Positions 52,453 to 61,779 are shown, numbered from the stretch's first letter. The stretch: 64,000 bases of DNA from an uncultured bacterium (GCA_905215805.1 CAJMRL010000004.1:119939-183938), one strand, 5' to 3'. Notes: generated by a model from the letters alone, not told the origin. A program made the numbers and translations.

Positions 52453-53427
52453 ATGGAAAGAAATATCAGAACAATTGGCGTATTGACCAGCGGTGGCGAT
52501 GCACCTGGAATGAATGCGGCTATCCGTGCGGTAGTAAGGGTCGGTTCATACTATGGACTCAAGGTCATGGGAATAAGGCGCGGATATATGGGCCTTATTG
52601 AGGGCGAAATGCACCAAATGACGGCAAGAAGCGTAAGCGAGACGCTTCAGCGCGGAGGAACAATACTTCAGACAGCACGCTGTCTTGAGTTTAAAAAACC
52701 GGAAGGAGTAAAAAAGGCTGCTGAAATAGCGAGAGTGTTTGGCATTGATGGTCTTGTTGTAATAGGCGGAGACGGATCATTCAGAGGCGCAAGAGACTTA
52801 TGTAAAGAAGGTTTGCCTACTATAGCAATGCCGGGAACAATTGATAATGATATAAGCTGTTCGGAATATACCGTTGGTTATGATACATGTCTTAATACTG
52901 TTAAGGATGCGGTTGATAAAATAAGAGATACTGCACAAAGCCATGAGAGATGTTCCATTATTGAGGTTATGGGCAGAGCAGCGGGATATATAGCTCTTGA
53001 AGCGGGAATTGCCTGCGGTGCTGAGGTTATTTTGGTACCTGAAAAGAAATGGAGCTTTGATGAGGATGTTCTTCGTCCGATTTTGGAGTCAAAGCAAAGA
53101 GGAAAAAAACATTCAATTATTATTGTTGCCGAGGGAATTGGCGGCGTTATTGAAATGGCTAAAGAGATTGAAGAAAAAACAGGAATTGAGTCGCGTGCGA
53201 CTATACTTGGTCATGTACAGCGCGGCGGAAGCCCGACAGTCAGAGATCGTGTTATCGCATCTCAAATGGGCGGAAAAGCAGTTGAATTGCTTATAGAAGG
53301 AAAGCAGAATAGGATAGTCTGTATGCGTGATTCAAAAATAGTCGATGTGGATATTGACGAAGGCTTAGCGATGAAAAAAACTTTGCCGCAGGATTTATTG
53401 GATCTTGTAAAGAAGCTTTCCGTGTAA
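52453..53427 (+). CDS. pfkA: ATP-dependent 6-phosphofructokinase
   Basis: A 324-residue enzyme phosphorylating fructose-6-phosphate. 'GVLTSGGDAPGMNAAIRAVV' is the ATP site, 'PGTIDNDISCSEYTVGYDT' the active site (catalytic Asp), 'EVMGRAAGYIALEAGIA' and 'ILGHVQRGGSPTVRDRV' are substrate sites. The ATG at 52453 has GGAGG 10 bases upstream. It follows mtrB with a short gap and precedes pyk, so two glycolytic control enzymes are neighbours. Confidence 0.96.
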   Translation: MERNIRTIGVLTSGGDAPGMNAAIRAVVRVGSYYGLKVMGIRRGYMGLIEGEMHQMTARSVSETLQRGGTILQTARCLEFKKPEGVKKAAEIARVFGIDGLVVIGGDGSFRGARDLCKEGLPTIAMPGTIDNDISCSEYTVGYDTCLNTVKDAVDKIRDTAQSHERCSIIEVMGRAAGYIALEAGIACGAEVILVPEKKWSFDEDVLRPILESKQRGKKHSIIIVAEGIGGVIEMAKEIEEKTGIESRATILGHVQRGGSPTVRDRVIASQMGGKAVELLIEGKQNRIVCMRDSKIVDVDIDEGLAMKKTLPQDLLDLVKKLSV

Positions 53428-53435
53428 ATATTTAT

Positions 53436-53515
53436 CGGAACAGTTTGAGATTGATTAAGGATTTTGATTATATACTGATTATATTCTTAATTATTTTAAA
53501 TTGTTCCGGTTTTTT
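53436..53515 (+). terminator. Intrinsic terminator of pfkA
   Basis: An 11-bp stem (53436-53446 with 53498-53508, one G-U) across a long AT-rich loop, followed by T6 (53510-53515). Confidence 0.7.
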
Positions 53516-53563
53516 CGGAATAGATATGTCTAATCCAGCTACATAAAAACAGGAGTGATGATT

Positions 53564-55324
53564 ATGAGAAAAACAAAGATTATATGTACGATAGGTCCGG
53601 CGACAGATAATGAAGATATGCTCAGAAAGCTTATGCTTGCGGGAATGGATGTTGCGAGAATAAATTTCTCACATGGTACACATGAAGCGGCGGCGCAGAC
53701 TGTTGCGAGAATAAAAAAGGTCAGGAAAGAGCTAAATCTTCCCGTAGCTCTTTTATTGGATACAAAGGGACCTGAGATAAGGATCAAGGAGTTCAAAGAA
53801 GGTAAAGTTACCTTGGAAGAAGGACAGACTTTCACCTTGCATACAGATGATGTGGAAGGAGATCAGAATCAGGTATCTATCACATATGAAAATCTTCCGC
53901 ATGATGTAAGAAAAGGAACAAAAATATTAATAGATGATGGTCTTATAGAGCTTGAGGCTGTTAAAATTACAGATACTTCAATAGAATGTATTGTAAAAAA
54001 CGGCGGAGTGATAAGCAATAAAAAGGGTGTCAATGTACCGAATGTATCATTGTCCATGCCGTATATGAGTGAAAAAGATAGAAGTGATATTATATTTGGT
54101 ATTGAACAGGATTTTGACTTTATTGCAGCATCGTTTTGCCGTACGGCAGCAGATATTCTGGAAATCAAGCAGATCCTCGAAGAGCATGATGGCAGAAATA
54201 TAGGTATAATTGCTAAAATCGAAAATGCAGAAGGCGTTGAAAATATAGATGAAATACTAAAGGCTTCATACGGTATAATGGTTGCCAGAGGCGATATGGG
54301 TGTAGAGATAGATATGCAGGATCTGCCTGTTATACAGAAGCAGCTTATAAAGAAAACATATCGTGATGGTAAGGTTGTGATCACAGCAACACAAATGCTT
54401 GATTCTATGATACGAAATCCAAGACCGACGAGAGCAGAAACATCTGACGTCGCAAATGCTATTTACGATGGAACAAGCGCTATAATGCTTTCCGGAGAAA
54501 CAGCAGTGGGAAAATATCCAATTGAAACAGTAAAAATGATGGACATGATTGCCCAGAGAACAGAAGCTGATATAGATTATGTTCAAAGGCTGGAAAGATG
54601 GAGATTTGAAACAAGAATGGATGTTTCAAATGCGATTTCTCACGCAACATGTACAACCGCTCATGACCTGAATGCGGCAGCGATAATTGCGCTTACTTAT
54701 TCAGGCGGAACTGCAAGACAGGTATCTCGATTCCGCCCGGCGTGTCCTATAATAGCTCCGACACGTTCGGAAAAGGCGCGCCGTAAGCTCAATCTGTCAT
54801 GGGGAGTGTTCCCTATACTGAGTGAAGAAAGAGGAAATACGGACGAATTATTTGATCATGCGGTTGAGTGTGCGCAGACGACCGGATTAGTTAAGGACGG
54901 AGATCTTGTCGTAATTACAGGAGGCGCGCCGATAGGAGTTTCAGGTACAACTAATATAATGAAAGTTCATTTGGTTGGTCATATACTTGTAAGCGGAGTG
55001 GGAATTTCGAAGCGTGTTGCTACGGCAAATGTATGTGTTGCAACAAGTGCTGAAATGCTCAGACGCAGGCTCAAAGATGGAGATATAGTTGTTACTAACA
55101 ATGTGACAAAACAAATGATTCCTTTGCTGAAGAAAGCAGGCGGAATTATTACTGAAGAGCACGGTGATGCAAAGATCGCATCGGTATTGGCTATAGCTCT
55201 TGATATTCCGGCGATATCAAATGCTGCCGGGGCTACAAAAATATTGAAGAGCGGAACAACTATAACAATGGACGGAGCGCATGGTATGGTATATTCCGGT
55301 GCCGAACACATTAGAAATAACTGA
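53564..55324 (+). CDS. pyk: Pyruvate kinase with C-terminal PEP-utiliser domain
   Basis: A 586-residue pyruvate kinase. The barrel begins 'TKIICTIGPATDNEDML'; 'LLDTKGPEIRI' and 'VARGDMGVEIDMQDLPVIQK' and 'ATQMLDSMIRNPRPTRAE' are catalytic segments. After the normal C-terminal domain comes an extra domain of about 110 residues ending 'TITMDGAHGMVYSG', a PEP-utiliser swivelling domain as in Geobacillus and other Firmicutes. The ATG at 53564 has AGGAG 8 bases upstream. Confidence 0.96.
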   Translation: MRKTKIICTIGPATDNEDMLRKLMLAGMDVARINFSHGTHEAAAQTVARIKKVRKELNLPVALLLDTKGPEIRIKEFKEGKVTLEEGQTFTLHTDDVEGDQNQVSITYENLPHDVRKGTKILIDDGLIELEAVKITDTSIECIVKNGGVISNKKGVNVPNVSLSMPYMSEKDRSDIIFGIEQDFDFIAASFCRTAADILEIKQILEEHDGRNIGIIAKIENAEGVENIDEILKASYGIMVARGDMGVEIDMQDLPVIQKQLIKKTYRDGKVVITATQMLDSMIRNPRPTRAETSDVANAIYDGTSAIMLSGETAVGKYPIETVKMMDMIAQRTEADIDYVQRLERWRFETRMDVSNAISHATCTTAHDLNAAAIIALTYSGGTARQVSRFRPACPIIAPTRSEKARRKLNLSWGVFPILSEERGNTDELFDHAVECAQTTGLVKDGDLVVITGGAPIGVSGTTNIMKVHLVGHILVSGVGISKRVATANVCVATSAEMLRRRLKDGDIVVTNNVTKQMIPLLKKAGGIITEEHGDAKIASVLAIALDIPAISNAAGATKILKSGTTITMDGAHGMVYSGAEHIRNN

Positions 55325-55336
55325 TTGATATTACAA

Positions 55337-55363
55337 GCGGGGCAGAGCATAAAGTTGCCCCGC
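55337..55363 (+). terminator. Hairpin after pyk
   Basis: An 8-bp GC-rich stem (55337-55344 with 55356-55363) between pyk and the thioesterase gene. The following sequence (GGTATTTAT) is a poor U tract, so it may be a weak terminator or an RNA-stability element. Confidence 0.5.
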
Positions 55364-55387
55364 GGTATTTATATTGGAGGAAGCAAA

Positions 55388-55822
55388 ATGATTTCAGAAA
55401 CTAAGCTGACGGTTAGATATGCAGAAACTGATATGATGGGTATAGTGCATCATTCAAGATATTATCCATGGTTTGAAGTTGCGCGTACGGAGTTTATAAA
55501 AAACAGCGGAATGTCATATACAGAGATGGAAAAGTCAGGCGTTATGCTGCCGCTTACAGAAACAGGATGCAAATATATTCATGGACTTAGATATGAGGAC
55601 GAAATAATCGTAACATGTAAGCTTTCAAAATTATCGGCAGCAAGATGCGAATTTGAATACGATGTATATAAGCTTCCGGAGAAGACTCTTGTATCGCGAG
55701 GAAGAACGGCTCATGGATTTGTTGAAACCGGAAGCTTTAAGCCTATTAATATAAAAAAGAAATATCCTGACATTTGGCAGAAGCTTGTGAACCTTGCTGA
55801 GGAGGATACTATATGCAAATAG
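55388..55822 (+). CDS. Acyl-CoA thioesterase, YbgC/4HBT family
   Basis: A 144-residue hot-dog fold enzyme. 'VRYAETDMMGIVHHSRYYPWFE' is the hallmark, given here in parts: 'RYAETDMMGIVHH' with the catalytic Asp, and 'SRYYPWFEVAR'. It hydrolyses acyl-CoA or acyl-ACP thioesters; chain preference is unknown. GGAGG lies 7 bases before the ATG. The 3' end overlaps the dehydrogenase gene by 10 bases, so the two are coupled. Confidence 0.92.
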   Translation: MISETKLTVRYAETDMMGIVHHSRYYPWFEVARTEFIKNSGMSYTEMEKSGVMLPLTETGCKYIHGLRYEDEIIVTCKLSKLSAARCEFEYDVYKLPEKTLVSRGRTAHGFVETGSFKPINIKKKYPDIWQKLVNLAEEDTICK

Positions 55823-56778
55823 TATTTCTTGACGCTGTTACGGTTGGCAAATCTATTTCTACAGACATGATAGAAGGAATGCTTTCACATCTTGGTGATG
55901 TTAAGATATATGAAACAACCTCAAGGGAAGAAGCTCCCGAACGTATATCGGACGCAGATATTATTATAACAAATAAGGTTGTTATGGATTCAGAGCTTCT
56001 TAAATATGCAAAGAAATTGAAATTATTGTGTGAATGTGCAACTGGTTTTGATAATATTGATTTGAATTATTGCCGTGAAAATGGAATAGATGTTAGAAAT
56101 GTAAGAGGGTATTCAACAGACTCTGTTGCCCAAGTGACAGCGGCTATGGTTTTGTCTCTGGTAAGCCGATTGAATGAATATGACAGTCATGTCAAAAACG
56201 GATTTTATACAAAAGGTAATACCCCTACTTATGTGGATTTAGTCTATCATGAAATTTCGGGAATGAAATGGGGTATAATAGGAGCCGGAGCGATTGGAAA
56301 GCGCGTTATGGAAATAGCAAAGGTATTAGGTGCTGAGGTTATGGTTTTTAGCCGTACTGTCCATAAGGAATTGAATCATGTGAGTATAGATGAATTATGC
56401 GCTGAGTCAGATATAATTACGGTTCATGTTCCGCTTAACGATGGCACAAGGGGACTGATAAATTCTCAAACTTTATCTAAAATGAAGCGAAATGTCATAT
56501 TGATCAATGCTGCAAGAGGAGCTGTATTTGACGAGAAAGCAGTAACTGAAGCGGTGGAAGCGGGACAGATAGGCGGATTGGGGATAGATGTATATTCAAC
56601 CGAACCGATGTCTGCAAGCAGCCCTTATCAGCGTATTTTAAATTGTAAAAATGTGATATTGACCCCGCATATGGCATGGGGCTCTCATGAAGCTCGAATA
56701 AGGTGTATAGATGAAGTTAAAAGAAACATAGAAGATTTCAAAAACAAAGGAAACAGAAATAGTGTTTTTGCCGATTAA
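55813..56778 (+). CDS. D-2-hydroxyacid dehydrogenase (NAD-dependent)
   Basis: A 321-residue protein of the D-isomer family. The nucleotide site is 'WGIIGAGAIGKRVMEIAKVL'; the catalytic Arg is in 'NAARGAVFDE', Glu in 'STEP'-flanking 'LGIDVYSTEP', and His in 'TPHMAWGSHEA'. It resembles hydroxypyruvate/glycerate dehydrogenases, but the substrate is unproven. It is coupled to the thioesterase upstream; CapA-like and YdcF-like genes follow closely. Confidence 0.92.
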   Translation: MQIVFLDAVTVGKSISTDMIEGMLSHLGDVKIYETTSREEAPERISDADIIITNKVVMDSELLKYAKKLKLLCECATGFDNIDLNYCRENGIDVRNVRGYSTDSVAQVTAAMVLSLVSRLNEYDSHVKNGFYTKGNTPTYVDLVYHEISGMKWGIIGAGAIGKRVMEIAKVLGAEVMVFSRTVHKELNHVSIDELCAESDIITVHVPLNDGTRGLINSQTLSKMKRNVILINAARGAVFDEKAVTEAVEAGQIGGLGIDVYSTEPMSASSPYQRILNCKNVILTPHMAWGSHEARIRCIDEVKRNIEDFKNKGNRNSVFAD

Positions 56779-56797
56779 ATAATATATAAGGATAAAT

Positions 56798-57856
56798 ATG
56801 AAAACAAAATTGATTCTTGCATTCATAGCTGTTGTGCTTTTTATTACAGCATCTGTGATAAGCGACAAACAAATAGATAATACTGATAATTCAGAACAAA
56901 ATTTACAGCAGGCAACTCCGGTACCGGATCGTACGATTACCGTTACTGCGGCAGGTGATTGTACATTTGCCACAGATATAAACGCGGATAGAGATTTAGG
57001 GTTTGTAGCATACGAAGAAGAATACGGGACAGATTATTTTTTGGCTAAGGTGAAGCCTGTATTTGAGGAAGATGATCTTACTATTGTAAATTTTGAAGGA
57101 ACTCTGTCCGACAGGGGAGAAAGAGAAGACAAGCAGTTTGCTTTTAGGGGAGATCCATCTTATGTGAATATTCTTTCATCTTCAAGCGTGGAGGCGGCTA
57201 ATTTAGCAAATAATCACAGCTCTGATTATGGTGCAATATCATTGGAGGATACAAAAACATATCTTGATGACGCCGGGATATTAAATTTCCGCGGAGCTGA
57301 TAATGTGTCTGTAAGCGAAATAAATGGCATTAAAGTAGGACTTGTTGGCATAAATTATTTAAATGATCAAATGCGTACAGAGCTTGAAGAATCGATACAA
57401 AAAGCAAAGGACGGCGGAGCGGAAATTATTATTCTTTCTATACACTGGGGAGTGGAAAAGGCAACAGAACCGGAACAGGATCAAATAGATGCTGCTCATC
57501 TTGCAATAGACTGCGGTGCGGATCTGGTTATAGGTACACATCCCCATGTTCTTCAGGGTATAGAAAAATATAACGGCAGATATATCTGCTACAGCCTGGG
57601 TAATTTTTGTTTTGGCGGGAACAATGCGCCTTCAGATATGGATACCGCTTTGTTTAGGCAGACCTTTACTATAAATGCTGATGTATTGGTAGATAATGAC
57701 GATTATGAGATCATACCATGCAGAATATCGGGTGCTGATGGATATAATAATTATCAGCCAATAGTAGCAGAAGGAGAAGAAAAAACTCAAATCGAGGATA
57801 AGCTTATACAATATTCAAATGAATTGGGGAGTATAGATCTTAAGTTCAGGGGGTGA
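56798..57856 (+). CDS. CapA family protein (poly-gamma-glutamate synthesis-like)
   Basis: A 352-residue membrane-anchored protein with one N-terminal helix (about 4-20) and an extracellular metallophosphoesterase-like domain: 'AAGDCTFATD', 'VNFEGTLSD', 'NLANNHSSDYG', 'LSIHWGVE', 'IGTHPHVLQGIE' and 'YSLGNFCFGG'. In Bacillus, CapA helps make and export poly-gamma-glutamate, but most homologues stand apart from capBC as here, so the role is open. No capB or capC is in the window. Confidence 0.91.
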   Translation: MKTKLILAFIAVVLFITASVISDKQIDNTDNSEQNLQQATPVPDRTITVTAAGDCTFATDINADRDLGFVAYEEEYGTDYFLAKVKPVFEEDDLTIVNFEGTLSDRGEREDKQFAFRGDPSYVNILSSSSVEAANLANNHSSDYGAISLEDTKTYLDDAGILNFRGADNVSVSEINGIKVGLVGINYLNDQMRTELEESIQKAKDGGAEIIILSIHWGVEKATEPEQDQIDAAHLAIDCGADLVIGTHPHVLQGIEKYNGRYICYSLGNFCFGGNNAPSDMDTALFRQTFTINADVLVDNDDYEIIPCRISGADGYNNYQPIVAEGEEKTQIEDKLIQYSNELGSIDLKFRG

Positions 57857-57860
57857 GCGT

Positions 57861-58622
57861 ATGAAAAAAATACTAAAAACTATTATAAGAGCAATTATGC
57901 TTGTAATAGGATTATTCATGATAGTAAATGGCTTGATTCTTGCGGTAAAGGCTAATTTTACAATAGGTATAATACTTGAGTTGCTGACAGGAGTAATCTT
58001 TGGTTTATGGGGATTGTTTTTTAATAAAATTTCTCTATATACAAAAAAAGGAGCTGGACGTGTTGTAAGGTGGATTGTTACGTTAGGTCTTATAGCGGCT
58101 TTTTCAATATGTATGTTTTTCGGGATATATGGAAGATTGGACAGTGTTACTTTTAATGAGGATGTGCTTATTGTTTTAGGCTGCAGTGTAAGGGGAACTG
58201 TTCCGACTCAGCCGCTTGAGGCCCGCCTTGAAAAAGCTGTAGAATATGAGAAAAAAAATCCTAACGCCTTGATAGTCGTAACAGGAGGACAAGGACCTCA
58301 AGAGGATATAACAGAGGCGGAATGTATGGAACGCTATCTAAAGGACAAGGGCGTGGATGGCAGCAAAATAGTAAAAGAGGACAAGTCTACAAGTACCGGA
58401 GAAAATTTTAGATATACCAAAAAAATGTTAGACGAAAGATTGGGGAGCTACAGCGCAGCGATCATAACAAATGATTTTCATATTTTCAGAGCAAAGCAGC
58501 TTGCCAAGGTCAATGGCATTGAAGTTACAACCTTTCATGCGGATACACCGTGGTATAATGCGGTTATGATGTATATGAGAGAGATTTTAGCTCTTGGTAA
58601 ATTTATCTTGTTAAAGGATTAG
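57861..58622 (+). CDS. YdcF family protein (DUF218)
   Basis: A 253-residue protein with three N-terminal membrane helices (about 1-90) and a C-terminal DUF218 domain: 'VLIVLGCSVRGTVPTQPLEA', 'VVTGGQGPQEDITEAECM' and 'STSTGENFRYTKKML'. E. coli YdcF binds S-adenosylmethionine, and SanA-like relatives affect envelope integrity; the role here is not known. GGGGGTGAG precedes the ATG, 4 bases after the CapA-like gene. Confidence 0.9.
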   Translation: MKKILKTIIRAIMLVIGLFMIVNGLILAVKANFTIGIILELLTGVIFGLWGLFFNKISLYTKKGAGRVVRWIVTLGLIAAFSICMFFGIYGRLDSVTFNEDVLIVLGCSVRGTVPTQPLEARLEKAVEYEKKNPNALIVVTGGQGPQEDITEAECMERYLKDKGVDGSKIVKEDKSTSTGENFRYTKKMLDERLGSYSAAIITNDFHIFRAKQLAKVNGIEVTTFHADTPWYNAVMMYMREILALGKFILLKD

Positions 58623-58649
58623 GAATTATAATCAACCATAATAAAAAAC

Positions 58650-58678
58650 TTGACAAAAAATGACCTATAGTTTAAAAT
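58650..58678 (+). promoter_or_regulatory. Promoter of the DUF1836 gene
   Basis: TTGACA at 58650-58655, a 17-base spacer and TAAAAT at 58673-58678. Confidence 0.75.
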
Positions 58679-58740
58679 AATAATTAAGTTTTATAGTATT
58701 CATATAAAATATGTGTCTGTATATAATAGGAGAGATGAAT

Positions 58741-59283
58741 ATGAACAAAAAAGAAATTGTTGAGTTTGCAGATAAGTTGACAAGTGAAGCTTACCACTTC
58801 CCGCGTTGGCAGGATTTTCCTACCGTTGACCTATATATGGATCAGGTCATTGAATTGGTAAATAATTATCTTTCAGAGTTTATGCCGTTTTCTGAAAATA
58901 TTTCGATAACTCCGGCAATGATTAATAATTACGTAAAATCTAAAATAATTCCATCACCGGTCAAGAAGAGGTATTCAAGGGTACATATAGCATATATAAT
59001 TATGGTATGCGTATTGAAGCAAACCTTTAGTTTTGCCGTTATACAAAAGATCATACATGCGGATGATAGTGAAGAGAATATTATAAAGCTATATGATACT
59101 TTTGCTCAAATCCAAGAAATAGCTATGAAAAACTCTATAGATAATATTAAAAATGCAATTGTAAATGATAATGAAGAGTTTATTATGAGTATTTTATCTT
59201 CTGTTAATATATATAAAAATCTTGCTGAGCGTATTGTATATGAAAACAGTAAACCTAAGGTTATAAAACATACAGATGAGTAA
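58741..59283 (+). CDS. DUF1836 family protein
   Basis: A 180-residue cytosolic protein. 'FPRWQDFPTVDLYMDQVI' and 'ITPAMINNYVKSKIIPSP' followed by 'KKRYSRVHIAYIIMVCVLKQ' match DUF1836, a family with a MerR-like helix-turn-helix and unknown targets. The ATG at 58741 has AGGAGAG 6 bases upstream; longer starts overlap the site. It lies just before the spoIIA operon but has its own promoter and terminator. Confidence 0.88.
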   Translation: MNKKEIVEFADKLTSEAYHFPRWQDFPTVDLYMDQVIELVNNYLSEFMPFSENISITPAMINNYVKSKIIPSPVKKRYSRVHIAYIIMVCVLKQTFSFAVIQKIIHADDSEENIIKLYDTFAQIQEIAMKNSIDNIKNAIVNDNEEFIMSILSSVNIYKNLAERIVYENSKPKVIKHTDE

Positions 59284-59285
59284 AA

Positions 59286-59325
59286 AAATTTCGTTTGTCA
59301 TATATTGACAGACGAAATTTTTTTT
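59286..59325 (+). terminator. Intrinsic terminator of the DUF1836 gene
   Basis: A 15-bp stem (59286-59300 with 59306-59320, one G-U) followed by T8. Confidence 0.9.
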
Positions 59326-59383
59326 ATTCGACAAAAAAAACAGATGCAGTATGATATAATATAACAAAGGAGTGTGGTATATT

Positions 59384-59710
59384 ATGGAATTTAAAATCAA
59401 TGCCGAAAAAAAGACTTTACTTGTAAAATTAGACGGAGATATTGACCATCATAATGTAAAAAGAGTAAGGACAGAATTAGACAGAGAAATTGAGAAAATA
59501 GGGATTAGAAATATAGCTTTTGACTTTTCGTCTGTAAGATTTATGGATTCAGCAGGAATAGGCATGATAATGGGAAGATATAGGAGAATAAATGCCATTG
59601 GAGGAAAAATATATATTATAGGCGCTAATGAAGATGTAAAAAGAATTATAGGCATATCAGGATTGGGGAATATAGTTGAGATATATAGTGATTGGAGTGA
59701 AATAGAATAA
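59384..59710 (+). CDS. spoIIAA: Anti-sigma F factor antagonist SpoIIAA
   Basis: A 108-residue STAS-domain protein. The phosphorylation site is the Ser in 'FMDSAGIGMIMGRYR'. Unphosphorylated SpoIIAA binds SpoIIAB and frees sigma-F in the forespore; SpoIIAB phosphorylates it. AGGAGTG lies 9 bases before the ATG. The upstream region has TGATATAAT (59352-59360), but no clear sigma-H promoter as in Bacillus. The stop overlaps spoIIAB by one base. Confidence 0.96.
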   Translation: MEFKINAEKKTLLVKLDGDIDHHNVKRVRTELDREIEKIGIRNIAFDFSSVRFMDSAGIGMIMGRYRRINAIGGKIYIIGANEDVKRIIGISGLGNIVEIYSDWSEIE

Positions 59711-60126
59711 TGAATAAAATGAAAATAGAATTTATAAGTAAATCAAAAAATGAAAGCTTTGCAAGAAGTGTTGCCTCTGCTTTTGTATTGGAGCTTGATC
59801 CAACAGTTCAGGAGCTTTCTGAAATAAAAACAGCCGTATCAGAAGCGGTTACCAATGCTATTATCCATGGATATAAAAATGAGCTTGGGAATGTAACGAT
59901 AGAAGGATTTATTGATAACCGCGAAGTTATTTTTATTATTTCGGATAAAGGGATAGGAATCGATAATGTAGATAAAGCAATGGAACCAATGTATACCGGA
60001 AGTGATGACGGGGAGCGCTCAGGACTGGGCTTTACAATTATGGAAACCTTTATGGATGAACTTGAGGTAAAGAGCGTACCGGGGTGCGGGACAACCGTGC
60101 GAATGAGAAAGAAAATAGGTAGATGA
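59710..60126 (+). CDS. spoIIAB: Anti-sigma F factor SpoIIAB
   Basis: A 138-residue GHKL serine kinase and anti-sigma factor. The ATP-binding N-box is 'EAVTNAIIHGY'; the G1 box 'ISDKGIGIDNVDKAM' and 'RSGLGFTIMETFMD' follow. It holds sigma-F inactive and phosphorylates SpoIIAA. It overlaps spoIIAA by one base and sigF by four, the canonical coupled order. Confidence 0.96.
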   Translation: MNKMKIEFISKSKNESFARSVASAFVLELDPTVQELSEIKTAVSEAVTNAIIHGYKNELGNVTIEGFIDNREVIFIISDKGIGIDNVDKAMEPMYTGSDDGERSGLGFTIMETFMDELEVKSVPGCGTTVRMRKKIGR

Positions 60127-60836
60127 ATAGGAATACGGCGCTGATAGAACGGATAAAAAGCGGAGACGTCTTAGCTAAAAATAGAATGGTGGAGGAAAAC
60201 CTAAGACTTGTAGAGAAAATAGCCGGAAAATTCAGCAATAGGGGTTACGATAGGGAGGAAATAGTTCAAATTGGGGCAATAGGACTTATAAAGGCTGTAG
60301 ATAAATTTGATACAAAATATAACACATGTTTTTCTACATATGCGTATCCTGTTATAGAGGGGGAAATAAAGCGCTTTTTAAGAGACAATGGGGATATTAA
60401 GGTAAGCCGAAGCATGAAAGAAATAGCCGCGAAAGGCAGGAAAATACAAGAACGTTTAGAAAGAACACTTGGACGAGAACCGTCTATAAGTGAGATCGCG
60501 CAGGAATGTGGATGTGAAGCTGAAGAGCTTGCAGAGGCTTTTAGCGCTGTTATACCGGTTAGGTCTATTTACGAGAGTATAAATGATAATGACAGCAAAG
60601 AATTGAGCCTTATGGATACATTAGCGGACAATCATACAGAAGAGGAGATGATTAATCGTGTCCTTGTGAGTGATATATTGTCATCTTTAAAGCCAAGAGA
60701 AAGGACAATAATAGTGCTTAGATATTTTAAAATGAAAACTCAAAAAGAGGTCTCGCAGATAATAGGAGTTTCGCAGGTTCAGGTTTCAAGAATAGAGAAA
60801 AAAATTCTTGATCAGCTTAGAAAGGAAATGACATGA
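60123..60836 (+). CDS. sigF: Forespore RNA polymerase sigma factor sigma-F
   Basis: A 237-residue sigma-70 family factor. Region 2: 'GYDREEIVQIGAIGLIKAVD' and 'FSTYAYPVIEGEIKRFLRDN'; region 3: 'GREPSISEIAQECG'; region 4: 'LKPRERTIIVLRYFKMKTQK' with 'VSQVQVSRIEKKIL'. It directs the first compartment-specific transcription in the forespore. Order and coupling with spoIIAA-spoIIAB identify it as sigma-F rather than sigma-G or sigma-B. Confidence 0.96.
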   Translation: MNRNTALIERIKSGDVLAKNRMVEENLRLVEKIAGKFSNRGYDREEIVQIGAIGLIKAVDKFDTKYNTCFSTYAYPVIEGEIKRFLRDNGDIKVSRSMKEIAAKGRKIQERLERTLGREPSISEIAQECGCEAEELAEAFSAVIPVRSIYESINDNDSKELSLMDTLADNHTEEEMINRVLVSDILSSLKPRERTIIVLRYFKMKTQKEVSQIIGVSQVQVSRIEKKILDQLRKEMT

Positions 60837-60872
60837 TATAAAAATTAGCGGTAATAAATAAAAGACATGTAT

Positions 60873-60922
60873 GGGTGAGCGCCGGTGTGGATATATTCTC
60901 GTATTAGTTCGGCGCAGCACCC
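60873..60922. other. GC-rich hairpin between sigF and the AraC-type gene
   Basis: GGGTG and GCGCCG (60873-60884) pair with CGGCGC and CACCC (60910-60922) around small bulges, an 11-bp stem with a ~25-nt loop in an otherwise AT-rich gap. It could end either convergent transcript, but no T run follows on either side. Confidence 0.4.
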
Positions 60923-60966
60923 GTCAGTTAGATTTCTAAATATTATCTTGCGATGGTTTTTAACAG

Positions 60967-61779
60967 TTAATCCATTTCCTTGGGAGATTTTCCTGTATAT
61001 TTGACATATGTTTTATAGAAGTTTGCATAATTGTTAAATCCGGCATTCATACTGGACTGTATGAGTGACTGACCATTTCTATGAAGCTTTTGAACAAGTA
61101 GAATACGTTTATAATTAATATATTGATTTATAGTATATCCTGTGTTAAGCTTAAATAATTTACACATATATTGTTTAGTAATAAAAAATTTTTTTGAAAG
61201 AATATCAAGATTGATATTCTCAGAGAGATTGTCGTTGATATATATAATTATATTTCGTATTCTTTCATCTCTTGTACAAAGGGAGGATAGGTTATTTTTA
61301 TATTGGTTGATTAAATATAAAAATTCATATATAAGTTTATCTGCAACATCATATGCTTTTTTTTCACAATAATCATATATTCTGTTCATGCAATAATTAA
61401 GAGCATGGTCTGTCATGCTATATGAAATAAGATTCCCCGTACCAAGCTTGCGGTTTTGAAAAATATCAAGAAATTTTTGACAGTTATGCTCATTAAAATA
61501 ATCAGTCTTGATATATAAAATGATTCTATCATATATTTTTTCGGATAAGCATTTTATATGGTGAAATTCAAACGGCCGTGTAAAAACTATATCATGAGGC
61601 TGAAGTTTATATGAATTTCCCTCAACAAAAAATTCACAGTCACCTTTTAATAACAGTACAATTTCATATATATCATCATGATTGTGAAGCTGAAAATTTA
61701 TATTGTTAGGTTTTTCATCTATATCATGTACGATCCCAAAGCTATTATTTTGAAATATTTCTACTGTTTGACGAGCCAT
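60967..61779 (-). CDS. AraC family transcriptional regulator
   Basis: A 270-residue regulator. The N-terminal cupin-like ligand domain has 'QLHNHDDIYEIVLLLKGDCE' (sensing-domain His) and 'LQPHDIVFTRPFEFHH'. The C-terminal double helix-turn-helix (about 170-270) includes 'LDILSKKFFITKQYMCKLFK' and ends 'FYKTYVKYTGKSPKEMD'. It is divergent from the GH115-type gene and probably controls it in response to a sugar. A consensus-like promoter lies upstream. Confidence 0.92.
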   Translation of the reverse strand: MARQTVEIFQNNSFGIVHDIDEKPNNINFQLHNHDDIYEIVLLLKGDCEFFVEGNSYKLQPHDIVFTRPFEFHHIKCLSEKIYDRIILYIKTDYFNEHNCQKFLDIFQNRKLGTGNLISYSMTDHALNYCMNRIYDYCEKKAYDVADKLIYEFLYLINQYKNNLSSLCTRDERIRNIIIYINDNLSENINLDILSKKFFITKQYMCKLFKLNTGYTINQYINYKRILLVQKLHRNGQSLIQSSMNAGFNNYANFYKTYVKYTGKSPKEMD

